Part shown: piece by piece, positions 8,628-16,688 of the stretch
Numbering within the stretch: position 1 is the first letter of the stretch
How the letters are laid out: each line of letters opens with the position of its first letter
Notes under the pieces: generated by a model
What the model was told of the DNA's origin: nothing
Databases searched by the model: none
The model's input: the letters and a program-made list of their open reading frames with translations, nothing else
Position numbers and translations under genes: made by a program
NCBI RefSeq assembly: GCF_002831585.1
Contig: NZ_CP025114.1
Coordinates: 124,001 to 188,000, forward strand
Origin: Bradyrhizobium sp. SK17
GTDB taxonomy: Bacteria > Pseudomonadota > Alphaproteobacteria > Rhizobiales > Xanthobacteraceae
Direction: 5' to 3'
DNA length: 64,000 nucleotides

Positions 8628-9537
8628 GGAGGTCTCCTTCATTCCAGGGCGCGCTTTCGAGCGCCCCAAGGGGGATTTTGAGATAACGCCGGCCGTTCGA
8701 CTCTGGATCGGGCAGCCGACCGCCTCGAATGTTCACTTGCAGGGATTGCAATATCAGTTTCGGCATAGGCAGTTTCTTGTCACGAGTCTGCCGAAGCGCC
8801 ACGAACTCAGCTTCGGTCTTCGCCTCTCTAAGGTGAATGTTTTCGGATTTCTGCTGTCCCACCGTACTTTCCCAGGCGGGCTGGCGCCCGCCTGGCATGT
8901 AGTCGTGTCCGGTGAAAACCTTGGTGTCCTCTGGCAACGCAAGAATCCTATGGATACTTCTCCAAAGTGCGTGCGCATCCCCACCCGGAAAATCGGCGCG
9001 TGCCGTTCCGAAGTCTGGTTGGAACAGGGTGTCATGAACGAAGATTGCATCTCCGACACCGTAGGCGATCGAGGCAAGCGTATGCCCCGGCGTAAACATC
9101 ACCTCGACATCACAACTGCCGATTTTGAACCGCTCGCCGTCGACGAACAGCTTGTCCCATTGCGAGCCGTCGGTCGGGAAGGTGTCGGAGTAATTGTAGA
9201 TTTCTTTCCAGAGCTTCTGCACTTCGACGACCTTTTCGCCGATCGCGGTCTGGACGCCCGTTTTGCCCCTGAGATAGGCCGCTGCCGAGAAATGGTCGGC
9301 ATGCGGATGCGTGTCGAGAATCCATTCGAGCGTGTAGCCCTCGTTCCGCACATGATCGAGTAGCTCATCGGTCGACCACGTAGCTGTTGAACCGGACTTT
9401 TCATCAAAATCGAGAACAGGGTCGATGATGGCGCAGTGCCGGGTCTCGGGATCCGCGACAACGTACTGCACACTGAAGGTGCGTTTGTCGAAGAACCCCT
9501 TGACGATTGGACGCCCCTGCAACGCTGACTTCACCAT
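8617..9537 (-). CDS. blh: MBL-fold persulfide dioxygenase-like protein (Blh/ETHE1 type)
   Basis: A 306-residue metallo-beta-lactamase fold enzyme with the metal motif THPHADHFSAAAYL, GHTLASIAYGVGD, VHDTLF and FTGHDYMPGGR. This matches the ETHE1/Blh group, which oxidise glutathione persulfide to sulfite using one Fe(II). It follows TauE and precedes a rhodanese in a run headed by an ArsR repressor, the classic BigR operon content in Agrobacterium and Xylella relatives. Sulfite made here could leave through TauE or be oxidised by the SorAB system at 42.6-44.1 kb. Confidence 0.88.
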   Translation of the reverse strand: MVKSALQGRPIVKGFFDKRTFSVQYVVADPETRHCAIIDPVLDFDEKSGSTATWSTDELLDHVRNEGYTLEWILDTHPHADHFSAAAYLRGKTGVQTAIGEKVVEVQKLWKEIYNYSDTFPTDGSQWDKLFVDGERFKIGSCDVEVMFTPGHTLASIAYGVGDAIFVHDTLFQPDFGTARADFPGGDAHALWRSIHRILALPEDTKVFTGHDYMPGGRQPAWESTVGQQKSENIHLREAKTEAEFVALRQTRDKKLPMPKLILQSLQVNIRGGRLPDPESNGRRYLKIPLGALESAPWNEGDLHEH

Positions 9538-9568
9538 GCAACCGTCCTTTCCTGGAGATAAGAGATGT

Positions 9569-10369
9569 TCAAGCCGCGAACAGCGTCACCGTTCCGCGCG
9601 CGACGACGTAGAGGCCGACCAGAATAACCAGGCCAGCGAACGTCAGATTGAGTGACCGCTTCCTTGCTGCGAGCGCTTTTCCGAACGCCACACCGGCGAC
9701 GCCGCCAACCAGGCCGCCGAGAACGAACAGGCTGGCAATCGGCCAGTCGATCATTCCGGAGATTGCATAGCTCGCTGCAGTTGCTGCCCCGAATGCTGCG
9801 ACGGCAACGAGAGAGGTGCCGATCGCCATCGTCAGGGGCATCCCGGTCGCAAGCATGAGGCCGGGCACGATCAGGAAACCGCCTCCAATTCCGAAGAAAC
9901 CCGACAACAGTCCGACCGCAAAACCGATGCCCAGCAGCAGCGGTAAAAGCTCGCGTGCCGTTGTCATCGACAATCGCACCTCCGGATTCCCCGCCGTACT
10001 GCGGCTGCGCAGCATGGTGATTCCCACGATGATCATCAGCGCGCCGAACAGGACCAGGAGTTTCTGCCCATCGAGCGCTTTGGCCACCGTAGAGCCCGCA
10101 ACCGCCCCGAACACGCCGGCTGACGCAAAGACGGCCGCACAGCGCCACTTCACATTTCCGGCGCGGGCATGGCTCACCACGTTGCCGAGTGCGCTCAGTG
10201 AGACCGCAATAGCACTTGTGCCGATAGCGACATGTGGCGACGTGACCCCGACAGCGTAAACCAGAAGAGGAACTGCGAGGATAGAACCGCCGCCCCCGAC
10301 AAGGCCGAGCACCAGACCAACAATTCCGCCCGAAATCGTTGTCGAAATGCCGACGGGAAAGTCCATCAT
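9569..10369 (-). CDS. TauE/SafE family sulfite/sulfonate exporter
   Basis: A 266-residue membrane protein with about eight helices and the repeated GLxxGxxGGGGS-type motif near the start (VLGLVGGGGSILAVPLLVY) and at mid-length (GFFGIGGGFLIVPGLM). This is the TauE/SafE (DUF81) exporter fold. In BigR operons it is thought to remove sulfite generated by the dioxygenase. It lies 19 bases after the rhodanese-DUF2892 gene and 31 bases before blh. Confidence 0.92.
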   Translation of the reverse strand: MMDFPVGISTTISGGIVGLVLGLVGGGGSILAVPLLVYAVGVTSPHVAIGTSAIAVSLSALGNVVSHARAGNVKWRCAAVFASAGVFGAVAGSTVAKALDGQKLLVLFGALMIIVGITMLRSRSTAGNPEVRLSMTTARELLPLLLGIGFAVGLLSGFFGIGGGFLIVPGLMLATGMPLTMAIGTSLVAVAAFGAATAASYAISGMIDWPIASLFVLGGLVGGVAGVAFGKALAARKRSLNLTFAGLVILVGLYVVARGTVTLFAA

Positions 10370-10388
10370 GGCTCAGCAACGCTCCCTG

Positions 10389-10910
10389 TTACGCCTGAGC
10401 CATTCGATTCCACGGAGCAAACGCGAGAATTCGGGCCATAACGCAGGTGCCGGTGCTCCCGGCGATGACCAGACCGGCGCCGACGAATCCCGATAGGGCG
10501 TAGAATCCCGGATGCAGCAGCGCGCCCAAACCAACGCCAAGAATCACGAGACTGCCTGCCGCGATCTGCACCTGCCGCATTATTTCGATCGGCCGGCGGG
10601 TATCCTTGAGAACCGGCAGCCCGGCCGCTTTCCAGGCGTTCAGTCCGCCACGTAGAATGTGTGCGTCGCCGCCGGCAGCGACCGCGAGCTTTTCCGCCGC
10701 TGCACCGGTTCGGCTTCCTGACCGGCAGTGAAAGATCAGCAGCTGCGCCTCGTGCCGATCCAGCGGAACGGTAAGGCGGGACAATGGAACAAGCTTGGCA
10801 TTTGGGATACGCTCGCGCGCATGTTCGTCCGGTTCGCGCACGTCGATGAGCAAGGCCCCCTCTTCATTGATCAAGCGCAATGCTTCCTGTGGATCATGAT
10901 GTGTGGTCAT
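10389..10910 (-). CDS. Rhodanese domain fused to a DUF2892 membrane domain
   Basis: A 173-residue protein. Residues ~5-100 are a rhodanese with LLIDVREPDEHARERIP and the active-site loop FHCRSGSRTGAAAEKL. Residues ~110-173 form a DUF2892 membrane hairpin with two helices (LVILGVGLGALLHPGFYAL and FVGAGLVIAGSTG). The fusion would hold sulfurtransferase activity at the inner membrane. Its ATG overlaps the arsR stop by ATGA, so it is the first structural gene of the operon. Confidence 0.92.
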   Translation of the reverse strand: MTTHHDPQEALRLINEEGALLIDVREPDEHARERIPNAKLVPLSRLTVPLDRHEAQLLIFHCRSGSRTGAAAEKLAVAAGGDAHILRGGLNAWKAAGLPVLKDTRRPIEIMRQVQIAAGSLVILGVGLGALLHPGFYALSGFVGAGLVIAGSTGTCVMARILAFAPWNRMAQA

Positions 10911-11242
10911 TTGTGTTTTCCTGATTTTCTGACCGGCTTACAAAACAGCCGATGAAGCGTCGCAAAAAGCTCTTCAATCCGCCCGTCCGCGATTCGGTAC
11001 CAAACCGTGTGGGAATCTCGTCGAAACGTGACGATTCCCTCGTCGCGCATTTTCGCAAGATGTTGAGACAGCGCGGATTGGCTAATGCCGACTGCATCGA
11101 CGAGGGAACCCACGGTCGCTTCGCCGTATTCGACCAGCTGGCAAAGAATCATCAACCGACGCTCGTTCGCGAGCGCACGGAGAATGCCCGCCACTTCCAT
11201 GGCGCTTTTCTCAAAGTCCGCGAGATTCAGCATAGTCGTCAC
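10907..11242 (-). CDS. bigR: ArsR-family persulfide sensor repressor, BigR/SqrR-like
   Basis: A 111-residue winged-helix repressor: ALANERRLMILCQL, the recognition helix ISQSALSQHLAKMRDEGIV, and HTVWYRI. Cys ~34 and Cys ~101 match in position and spacing the two cysteines of BigR/SqrR, which form a sulfur bridge when exposed to reactive sulfur and then release DNA. It heads the rhodanese-TauE-Blh operon that such repressors control. The paired ATTAG-N6-CTAAT elements upstream (11260-11275 and 11461-11476) are the likely operators, the nearer one just 18 bases before the start. Confidence 0.88.
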   Translation of the reverse strand: MTTMLNLADFEKSAMEVAGILRALANERRLMILCQLVEYGEATVGSLVDAVGISQSALSQHLAKMRDEGIVTFRRDSHTVWYRIADGRIEELFATLHRLFCKPVRKSGKHK

Positions 11243-11259
11243 TATGTCACTTGCATTGC

Positions 11260-11275
11260 ATTAGTAGTTGCTAAT
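11260..11275. promoter_or_regulatory. Inverted-repeat operator 1 upstream of bigR
   Basis: ATTAG-N6-CTAAT, a perfect 5-base inverted repeat in AT-rich DNA, 18 bases upstream of the bigR ATG. The inner bases differ from operator 2 at only three positions, and TTGCTAAT is shared. Size, symmetry and position suit an ArsR dimer, giving autoregulation of the sulfur operon. Inferred; no binding data. Confidence 0.65.
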
Positions 11276-11460
11276 TTAGTGTGTTATGATATTAATTCAA
11301 GAGGCCTCGTGCAGATGCCAGTCCGGATACTCTATTCGCGTCACGGAAGGTGGCCGAAACAGGCCTTAAATGCGCGTTAGCCGCAAAGGGACGCCCGGTC
11401 GATATCTCGGATGACCGTTGGGTTCTTCTCCCGCGATTGAGCCCAGGGTTCTGATATAAT
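11276..11460. other. Intergenic stretch between two operator copies
   Basis: No gene is supported here. Short open frames exist on the plus strand (about 21 to 30 codons) but have no ribosome site or recognisable product. The stretch should hold the promoters for the divergent bigR operon and multicopper oxidase gene. Confidence 0.4.
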
Positions 11461-11476
11461 ATTAGATATTGCTAAT
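11461..11476. promoter_or_regulatory. Inverted-repeat operator 2 upstream of the multicopper oxidase
   Basis: A second ATTAG-N6-CTAAT, 13 of 16 bases identical to the copy at 11260-11275, lying 75 bases before the oxidase ATG. Two copies in one divergent intergenic region suggest that the BigR-like repressor controls the copper oxidase as well as the sulfur operon, or loops between the two. Inferred. Confidence 0.6.
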
Positions 11477-11550
11477 TTTTCGGCCGCCATATCTGTTTCT
11501 CATCAGCACGTAGGCGTTCGAATGACATCCATTGAACCGCAGGCGTACCG

Positions 11551-13053
11551 ATGAAATTCAACCGCCGATCCTTTCTTGCCGGTGCTGGGGTTATCGGCGC
11601 AGGCGCCTTCACGTCCTATTATGCCGATTGGACCGCGGCGGATGCGGCAGCGGAACGGCAGCCCCTGCGGATGCCTCCACTTATTGACGCGCGGAAAGAA
11701 GGCAACGCGGTTGCGCTACACGTGCAAGCGGGCACGACTGAATTCTTTCCGGGACGAGCGAGCGCTAGTCTCGGGTACAGTGGGAGCTACCTTGGTCCTT
11801 CAATCCGTGTCTATCAGGGGGACGACGTTGAGATTGCCGTGACCAACACGCTGAACGAAGACACCACGGTTCATTGGCACGGCCTTCTCATTCCAGCCGA
11901 ACTCGATGGCGGACCCCACCGGATCATCACCGCTGGTAACGTTTGGCGTCCGGCGCTGCCTATTCGCCAGCCAGCCGCCACGCTGTTCTATCATTCCCAC
12001 GTTCACGGGCGGACTGGAGTGCAGGTGTATTCCGGGCTGGCAGGCTTGCTGCTTGTTACCGATGAGGCCGAGCGGGCTCTTGCTTTACCCTCTGAGTACG
12101 GTGTCGATGACCTTCCCGTGGTCATTCAAGACAGGCAGTTCGCGGACGGGCTAATGGTGGTCCCGCAAGGAATGATGACGATGATGCAGGGACGTCGTGG
12201 CAATACCATCTTGTCCAATGGCACCCCGAACGCCACGGCGCGTGTTCCAAATCGATTGGTGCGTCTGCGGCTCGTAAATGGGTCTAATGCCAGAATCTAT
12301 GACCTTTCGTTCAGCGACAATCGAACGTTTCACTGGATCGCAAGCGAGGGCGGTCTTCTCGATCGCCCCATCAGCGTCAGCTCGCTCACACTTGCGCCGG
12401 GCGAGCGCGCCGAGGTGTTGGTGGACTTTTCGAATGGCCAAGCCGTGTCCCTCAAGACGGCTCCGGACACCAACATGCCGATGATGACGGGACCGCTGGC
12501 AAAAGCACGCAATTTCGCGAAGGAAATTCTTGGCGGTCAGGGCGAGACAGTTTTGCAGTTTGACCCCGTTGGAGGCCATGGCGCGCCTAGCAAGATTCCA
12601 GAGCGCCTTGTGGAACGGCCGCGTGCGGATCCGTCGAAAGCCAACACACGACGCCGATTTGTTCTGAATATGGGGATGGGTGGAATGGGCATGGGGGGTA
12701 TGATGGGCGGAGGGACGGACTCGGGTGGCGGCATGGTCATCAACGGCCGTCCGTTCGATATGAACCGCATCGACGAAAAAGTCCGGCTGGGTGATACTGA
12801 AATCTGGGAAGTATCGGGAGAGATGATGTCCCACCCCTTCCATATTCACGGAGTGCAGTTCGAGGTCCTTAGTCGCAACGGCGGCAAGCCGATTCTTCGC
12901 GACGCCGGTACTCGTGACACTGTAGTCATTAGAGCGCCGGTGGAATTGCTCGTGCATTTCAATCAGCCTGCCGAAATAGCGCCATTCATGTATCACTGTC
13001 ATATCCTGGAGCACGAGGACAACGGCATGATGGGACAGTTTCGCACAATCTGA
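11551..13053 (+). CDS. Periplasmic multicopper oxidase (CueO/CopA-like)
   Basis: A 500-residue enzyme with a Tat signal (NRRSFLAGAG, cut near residue 30). The copper-ligand motifs are in order: TVHWHGLLIPAELDG, FYHSHVHGRTG, SHPFHIHGVQF and MYHCHILEHEDNGMMGQF. Together they hold a T1 copper and the T2/T3 trinuclear cluster. A Met/Gly-rich loop (MGMGGMGMGGMMGGG) lies near residue 380, like the Met-rich insert of CueO that admits Cu(I). It would oxidise Cu(I) to less toxic Cu(II) in the periplasm. It starts 308 bases from bigR, divergently, with a shared-type operator between them. Confidence 0.93.
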   Translation: MKFNRRSFLAGAGVIGAGAFTSYYADWTAADAAAERQPLRMPPLIDARKEGNAVALHVQAGTTEFFPGRASASLGYSGSYLGPSIRVYQGDDVEIAVTNTLNEDTTVHWHGLLIPAELDGGPHRIITAGNVWRPALPIRQPAATLFYHSHVHGRTGVQVYSGLAGLLLVTDEAERALALPSEYGVDDLPVVIQDRQFADGLMVVPQGMMTMMQGRRGNTILSNGTPNATARVPNRLVRLRLVNGSNARIYDLSFSDNRTFHWIASEGGLLDRPISVSSLTLAPGERAEVLVDFSNGQAVSLKTAPDTNMPMMTGPLAKARNFAKEILGGQGETVLQFDPVGGHGAPSKIPERLVERPRADPSKANTRRRFVLNMGMGGMGMGGMMGGGTDSGGGMVINGRPFDMNRIDEKVRLGDTEIWEVSGEMMSHPFHIHGVQFEVLSRNGGKPILRDAGTRDTVVIRAPVELLVHFNQPAEIAPFMYHCHILEHEDNGMMGQFRTI

Positions 13054-13150
13054 CATCGATCGAATAGCTGCAACCGCCGTTCCATTCGATCCCTCTTGGC
13101 AGGGAGTGCATAGAAGCCCTTACCCGCCAAGATGGAACTTGCATCGCCGC

Positions 13151-13441
13151 TCATCGTTCCGTCCGGCCAATGACGGCCATCAATTCGGCGACCTTCTTTC
13201 GCTGGTCTACTTTGTCGCCACTCGCGATGGCGTGTTCGACCCAGTGGGAGACATGGTCTTTCAGGACTTCTTCCTCGACCCGCCGCAGCGCGGCACGGAC
13301 CGCTGAAATCTGCGTGACGATGTCGATGCAGTAACGCTCCTCCTCCACCATCCTGGAAAGGCCGCGCACCTAGCCTTCGATCCGGCTGAGGTGTTTTTGA
13401 CAGGGCTGGTCCGACAGGGCAAGCTGCTCGATTACGTTTAT
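13151..13441 (-). pseudogene. csoR/rcnR-family metal-sensing repressor broken by a nonsense codon
   Basis: The minus strand reads VIEQLALSDQPCQKHLSRIEG, a TAG stop, then VRGLSRMVEEERYCIDIVTQ and the rest of a CsoR/DUF156 repressor to 13151. In intact members the stop position is Gln (RIEGQVRGL), so one C-to-T change (CAG to TAG, bases ~13370-13372) explains it. The Cys and His residues expected for metal binding (YCIDI, DHVSHWVEHA) remain. The start also looks lost: ATA stands where a start would be expected at ~13441. Members repress copper, nickel or formaldehyde genes. It sits just past the copper oxidase. Confidence 0.75.
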
Positions 13442-13485
13442 GTTCCTACCTCTATTCGGCTCTCGCCTGGATGCCTGCCAGCCCT

Positions 13486-14235
13486 CTACGGCAGCAGCAG
13501 TATGCAGGCGACGATAAACGCCGCGAGAATTGCCGAGATAGAAGCGGCTAAAGGCCATGCCGCCGTCAGCAAGCGGCTTATCGAGCAGGTCGCCCACGGT
13601 GGCTCCCAGTGGCCGCGTAAGGATGAACGCACTCCAGAACAGCAGGGTGCGTGATACATTTGTATAGAAATAAGCTCCAGCAATCACGACAAGACCGGCA
13701 CCGAATACGAGCGCACCCCTTTCATAACCGAGCCCGGTCGTGTCAGCCATCCAATCACCGAGCGCCGTACCCAGGTTTGAGAAAACAGAATAGCGCCCCA
13801 GTAGAACATCTCGATCTTCGGCGAAATTCACGGTGTCGACGGATACCGAGCCGGCCGACCAATACCAAACGCCTAGGGCTGCCATGAGGAACAGGAAAAG
13901 GATCGATGCGCCGCCGGCATAACCGATGCCGAGCGATCGGTCCGCAAAATCGGCCATGGTGGACCCCGCGGTCGTGGTTGCAACGATTACGGCCAATAAA
14001 GGAACGGGTGGAATTTCTTCGCGGATACCTGTGCGGCGATGGCTGCAACGAAGATGCTGATAAAAATCGCGCTGCCGATTGCGTAGCCAAGATGCATCGA
14101 CATTAAGACGGCATCACCGGCAGTTTCGCCGAGCGTCGTGGCGGCGACCTTGATGATCCAAAAACCCAAAGTGACTACCGGAACTTTGCTTGCATGAAGA
14201 TCGATAACACTGACTGTTTTGCGAGGAGCTTCCAT
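13486..14235 (-). pseudogene. COG4705 membrane protein, copy A, multiply frameshifted
   Basis: Pieces of the COG4705 membrane protein can be followed in several frames. Start: KVPVVTLGFWIIKVAATTLGE up to KFHPFLYWP. After a shift near 13990: VATTTAGSTMADFADRSLGI to GSVSVDTV. Then a short out-of-frame patch at ~13800 where intact copies have EAFYWGAI and FSQTLG. Then NLGTALGDWMADTTGLGY to TRPLGATVGDLLDKPLADGG. After another shift near 13560: the last helix FIVACILLLP. At least four indels are needed. Intact relatives are at 20845-21639 and 36268-37026. Confidence 0.8.
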
Positions 14236-14411
14236 TATTTGATCAACCTTGTCGTTAATCCGGGAACCGTAGGCCAAATTTTGTCGCACCTATTCCGCTG
14301 CGCAACGTGACTAACCGAAGCGCGAACGTCTGGATGCAAGTGCCTGAGAACAGTTAGCCCGACAGAGTTAGGAGCGAATTAGCCCGCCGCCTTGACAGGA
14401 GCCCGAAGTGA

Positions 14412-14945
14412 TCATGACCCGGGAAGCATTCGCTGCATGATCCGGTCGCGCAAGACGAAGACATGTATGAGGGCTGCAATAACGTGAATGCCGATGGCGA
14501 TGAGCAGTCCCCATTCGGCTGTTTGATGCCAGCCACCGATCAGGCGGCCAGCGACGGATTCGGGAGCGGTCAGCATCGGCAGCGGCACAGCGAAAAAGAA
14601 TGATATCTGCCAGCCCCTAAACGATGCAAAGAACCAGCCTGTCACGGTGGTTGTAAAGACCAATCCATAGAGAAGCCAATGAACGTTCTCTGACATGAGA
14701 CGCTGCCAGCGCGGCAGCGTATCCGCCGGTGCGACAGGGTGGAACAGACGCCATACAAAGCGCAAGACGATCAGCATCAGGATGATAAGCCCGATCGAGA
14801 TGTGCAAAGTCATGGCTTTTCCGGGCGTCGCGCCCCGCCGAATGTCGGGCATCAGCCAACCGATCGGGAACTGGACCAGGAGGAGCGCCACGATCATCCA
14901 ATGGAAGACCTTGGCGGTATTTCCGTAGCTGAGTTGTTTTGTCAT
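14412..14945 (-). CDS. Cytochrome b561 family protein
   Basis: A 177-residue four-helix membrane protein with heme-ligand His residues in AKVFHWMIVALLLVQF, MTLHISIGLIILMLIV, ENVHWLLYGLVFTTTV and GIHVIAALIHVFVLRD. The fold moves electrons between quinol and a periplasmic partner; bacterial members include CybB, a superoxide:quinone reductase. It follows the ferritin-like gene by 41 bases on the same strand, so it may move electrons for iron handling or share Irr control. That link is contextual. Confidence 0.88.
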   Translation of the reverse strand: MTKQLSYGNTAKVFHWMIVALLLVQFPIGWLMPDIRRGATPGKAMTLHISIGLIILMLIVLRFVWRLFHPVAPADTLPRWQRLMSENVHWLLYGLVFTTTVTGWFFASFRGWQISFFFAVPLPMLTAPESVAGRLIGGWHQTAEWGLLIAIGIHVIAALIHVFVLRDRIMQRMLPGS

Positions 14946-14986
14946 TCGGCAATCTAAGTCTCAATGAGAAGGAATGGATCGCAGTC

Positions 14987-15301
14987 TCAGTCTGCCTTCT
15001 TCTCGGCCTTCTCCGCCGCTTCGACGATATCCCCGTCGGTGAACAGAATGCCCTTGAGAATCTCTCGCCACTCCTTCTTGCGTCGAAGTAGAAATTCCAG
15101 GTCCATGCCGAAATGCTTGAACTCCTCCTTTTGAGCATTTTCCATGATCGCACGGGCTTCCTTGTCCTTCTCAAGTGAAATTCGCTGCTCATACCAGCCG
15201 ATTGCCTCGGCTTCTTCGACCAGCCCGGTGATCATCCGCGCAAAGGTGCGTATCTCCGAGGAGAGTTCGGCAGCGGGCTCATGATATTGTTCGGTGGCCA
15301 T
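14987..15301 (-). CDS. Encapsulated-ferritin (EncFtn)-like protein without a nearby encapsulin
   Basis: A 104-residue, nearly all-helical protein. Helix 1 has EEAEAIGWYEQR (Glu ~30, Trp 36, Tyr 37), helix 2 has QKEEFKHFGMDLEFLLRR (Glu ~60, His ~63), and a third helix REILKGILFTDGDIVEAAEK follows. These are the landmark residues of EncFtn proteins, whose ring-shaped decamers hold a di-iron ferroxidase site and usually act inside an encapsulin shell. No encapsulin gene is in the window and no clear shell-targeting tail is seen. It is divergent from mbfA across an Irr-type box. Confidence 0.75.
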   Translation of the reverse strand: MATEQYHEPAAELSSEIRTFARMITGLVEEAEAIGWYEQRISLEKDKEARAIMENAQKEEFKHFGMDLEFLLRRKKEWREILKGILFTDGDIVEAAEKAEKKAD

Positions 15302-15440
15302 ACTCTGTTCCTATGATTGTTCGTTGGAGTCGATTTTTGGCCGCATCAGGGGTTGCATTGGTTTATGCAGATCCGCGAAGACGGCGTGCCGTAACGCTGA
15401 AAAGAGGGATTGATCGCAGCGGCGTACCCCCTATACACGA

Positions 15441-15457
15441 TTTAGAATCATTCTAAA
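15441..15457. promoter_or_regulatory. Iron control element (Irr box) upstream of mbfA
   Basis: TTTAGAA-TCA-TTCTAAA, a perfect 7-base inverted repeat with a 3-base centre. It matches the iron control element bound by Irr in Bradyrhizobium and other Hyphomicrobiales. It ends 19 bases before the mbfA start, a position that fits repression by Irr when iron is scarce. It may also influence the divergent ferritin-like gene 140 bases away. Confidence 0.88.
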
Positions 15458-15476
15458 TAGAAAAAATGGGTGCGTC

Positions 15477-16448
15477 GTGAAGAAATTTTCCGATCTGTCT
15501 GAGCGCGAAGTTTTGGCCGTCGCCATTTCCGGCGAAGAAGAGGACAGCCGCATTTATATGAGCTTCGCCGAAGATCTCAGCGAGCGCTATCCGGAGTCTG
15601 CCAAGCTGTTCGAGGTGATGGCAGAGGAGGAAAAAGGCCATCGTCATCTGCTGCTCGAAATGTACGAAAAGAGCTTTGGGCCGAATCTGCCCCCTATTCG
15701 GCGCACCGACGTGAAAGGCTTCCTGAGACGCCGTCCGGTTTGGTTGACGAAGAACTTGTCGCTCGACGTCGTCCGCAAGGAGGCGGAGATCATGGAGTTC
15801 GAAGCGCAGCGCTTCTATTCCAAGGCAGCGGAGCAGGCTACCAACGTGGGAGTCCGAAAGCTCTTGGGGGACCTGGCGGAAATCGAGAAAAGCCACGTAA
15901 GCCTGGCGGCAAAGCTTACCGACAAGATTCTCACGCCGAATGTCCGCGAGGAGGAGGACAGGACACGCAAACGCATGTTCGTCCTTCAATATGTGCAGCC
16001 CGGCCTCGCCGGTCTGATGGATGGTTCGGTCTCGACTTTGGCGCCGCTTTTCGCTGCAGCCTTCGCCACCCATCACAACTGGCAGACGTTCCTGGTAGGT
16101 TTGGCGGCATCAATCGGAGCCGGTATCAGCATGGGCTTTGCGGAAGCGCTGTCGGACGACGGCTCATTGACCGGGCGCGGCTCGCCATGGTTGCGCGGGG
16201 GGATCTGCGGGCTAATGACGACGCTGGGAGGACTGGGTCACACGATCCCCTATCTCGTTCCCGACTCCTGGCAGAACGCGTTTTGGATCGCAACCGCCAT
16301 CGCCGGTGTCGTCGTATTCTTCGAGCTTTGGGCGATCGCATACATCCGGGCCCGATACATGGACACGCCGTTCCTCCAAGCCGTTTTCCAGATTGTGCTC
16401 GGAGGCGCGATTGTGCTTGCGGTCGGCATTCTTATCGGAGCCGCCTAG
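15477..16448 (+). CDS. mbfA: Membrane-bound ferritin MbfA (iron exporter)
   Basis: A 323-residue fusion. Residues 1-~165 are a rubrerythrin-type ferritin domain with [30 protein letters not shown] and [12 protein letters not shown] (E-x-x-H iron ligands). Residues ~175-323 are a VIT1-like membrane domain, starting [19 protein letters not shown] and containing [11 protein letters not shown]. MbfA exports iron and protects Bradyrhizobium and Agrobacterium against iron overload and peroxide. The start is GTG at 15477. The Irr box lies directly upstream, as expected for this gene. Confidence 0.95.
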   Translation: MKKFSDLSEREVLAVAISGEEEDSRIYMSFAEDLSERYPESAKLFEVMAEEEKGHRHLLLEMYEKSFGPNLPPIRRTDVKGFLRRRPVWLTKNLSLDVVRKEAEIMEFEAQRFYSKAAEQATNVGVRKLLGDLAEIEKSHVSLAAKLTDKILTPNVREEEDRTRKRMFVLQYVQPGLAGLMDGSVSTLAPLFAAAFATHHNWQTFLVGLAASIGAGISMGFAEALSDDGSLTGRGSPWLRGGICGLMTTLGGLGHTIPYLVPDSWQNAFWIATAIAGVVVFFELWAIAYIRARYMDTPFLQAVFQIVLGGAIVLAVGILIGAA

Positions 16449-16468
16449 TGTCGGCGTGAAGTGAGCAT

Positions 16469-16571
16469 ACCCGCCACCCTCGTCAGCACGGGTGAAGACG
16501 CTCGGGCGATAGCCGCCGCGGCATTTAAGCGGCGATCAAGGACGGAAATCGTCCAAAGCCTGGTGGCGGGT
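16469..16571. other. Cloverleaf-like inverted-repeat structure between mbfA and the response regulator
   Basis: A perfect 10-base inverted repeat, ACCCGCCACC (16469-16478) and GGTGGCGGGT (16562-16571), closes ~83 bases that hold three further hairpins: CGTC/GACG (16481-16484, 16497-16500), CGCCGC/GCGGCG (16514-16519, 16529-16534) and GGACG/CGTCC (16540-16544, 16550-16554). The result would be a compact four-stem junction in RNA or DNA. It matches no RNA class I recognise and has no uridine run. It could be a structured leader or a small RNA, or a terminator or repeat element. Confidence 0.4.
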
Positions 16572-16688
16572 GCCGTGTGACACAGGGTTTGTTCGCGAGA
16601 TTGGTCGCGGACGCATCTCCAGCTTGATTGACAGCAATCAGATGCCTCTAATCGCTATCGACGGTTTGTCGTTTGACGGAAGCAGCAT

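Noticed and set aside
16126..16341. Arg/Ser-rich frame opposite mbfA
   Set aside because: Composition typical of the antisense frame of a GC-rich gene; mbfA is certain.
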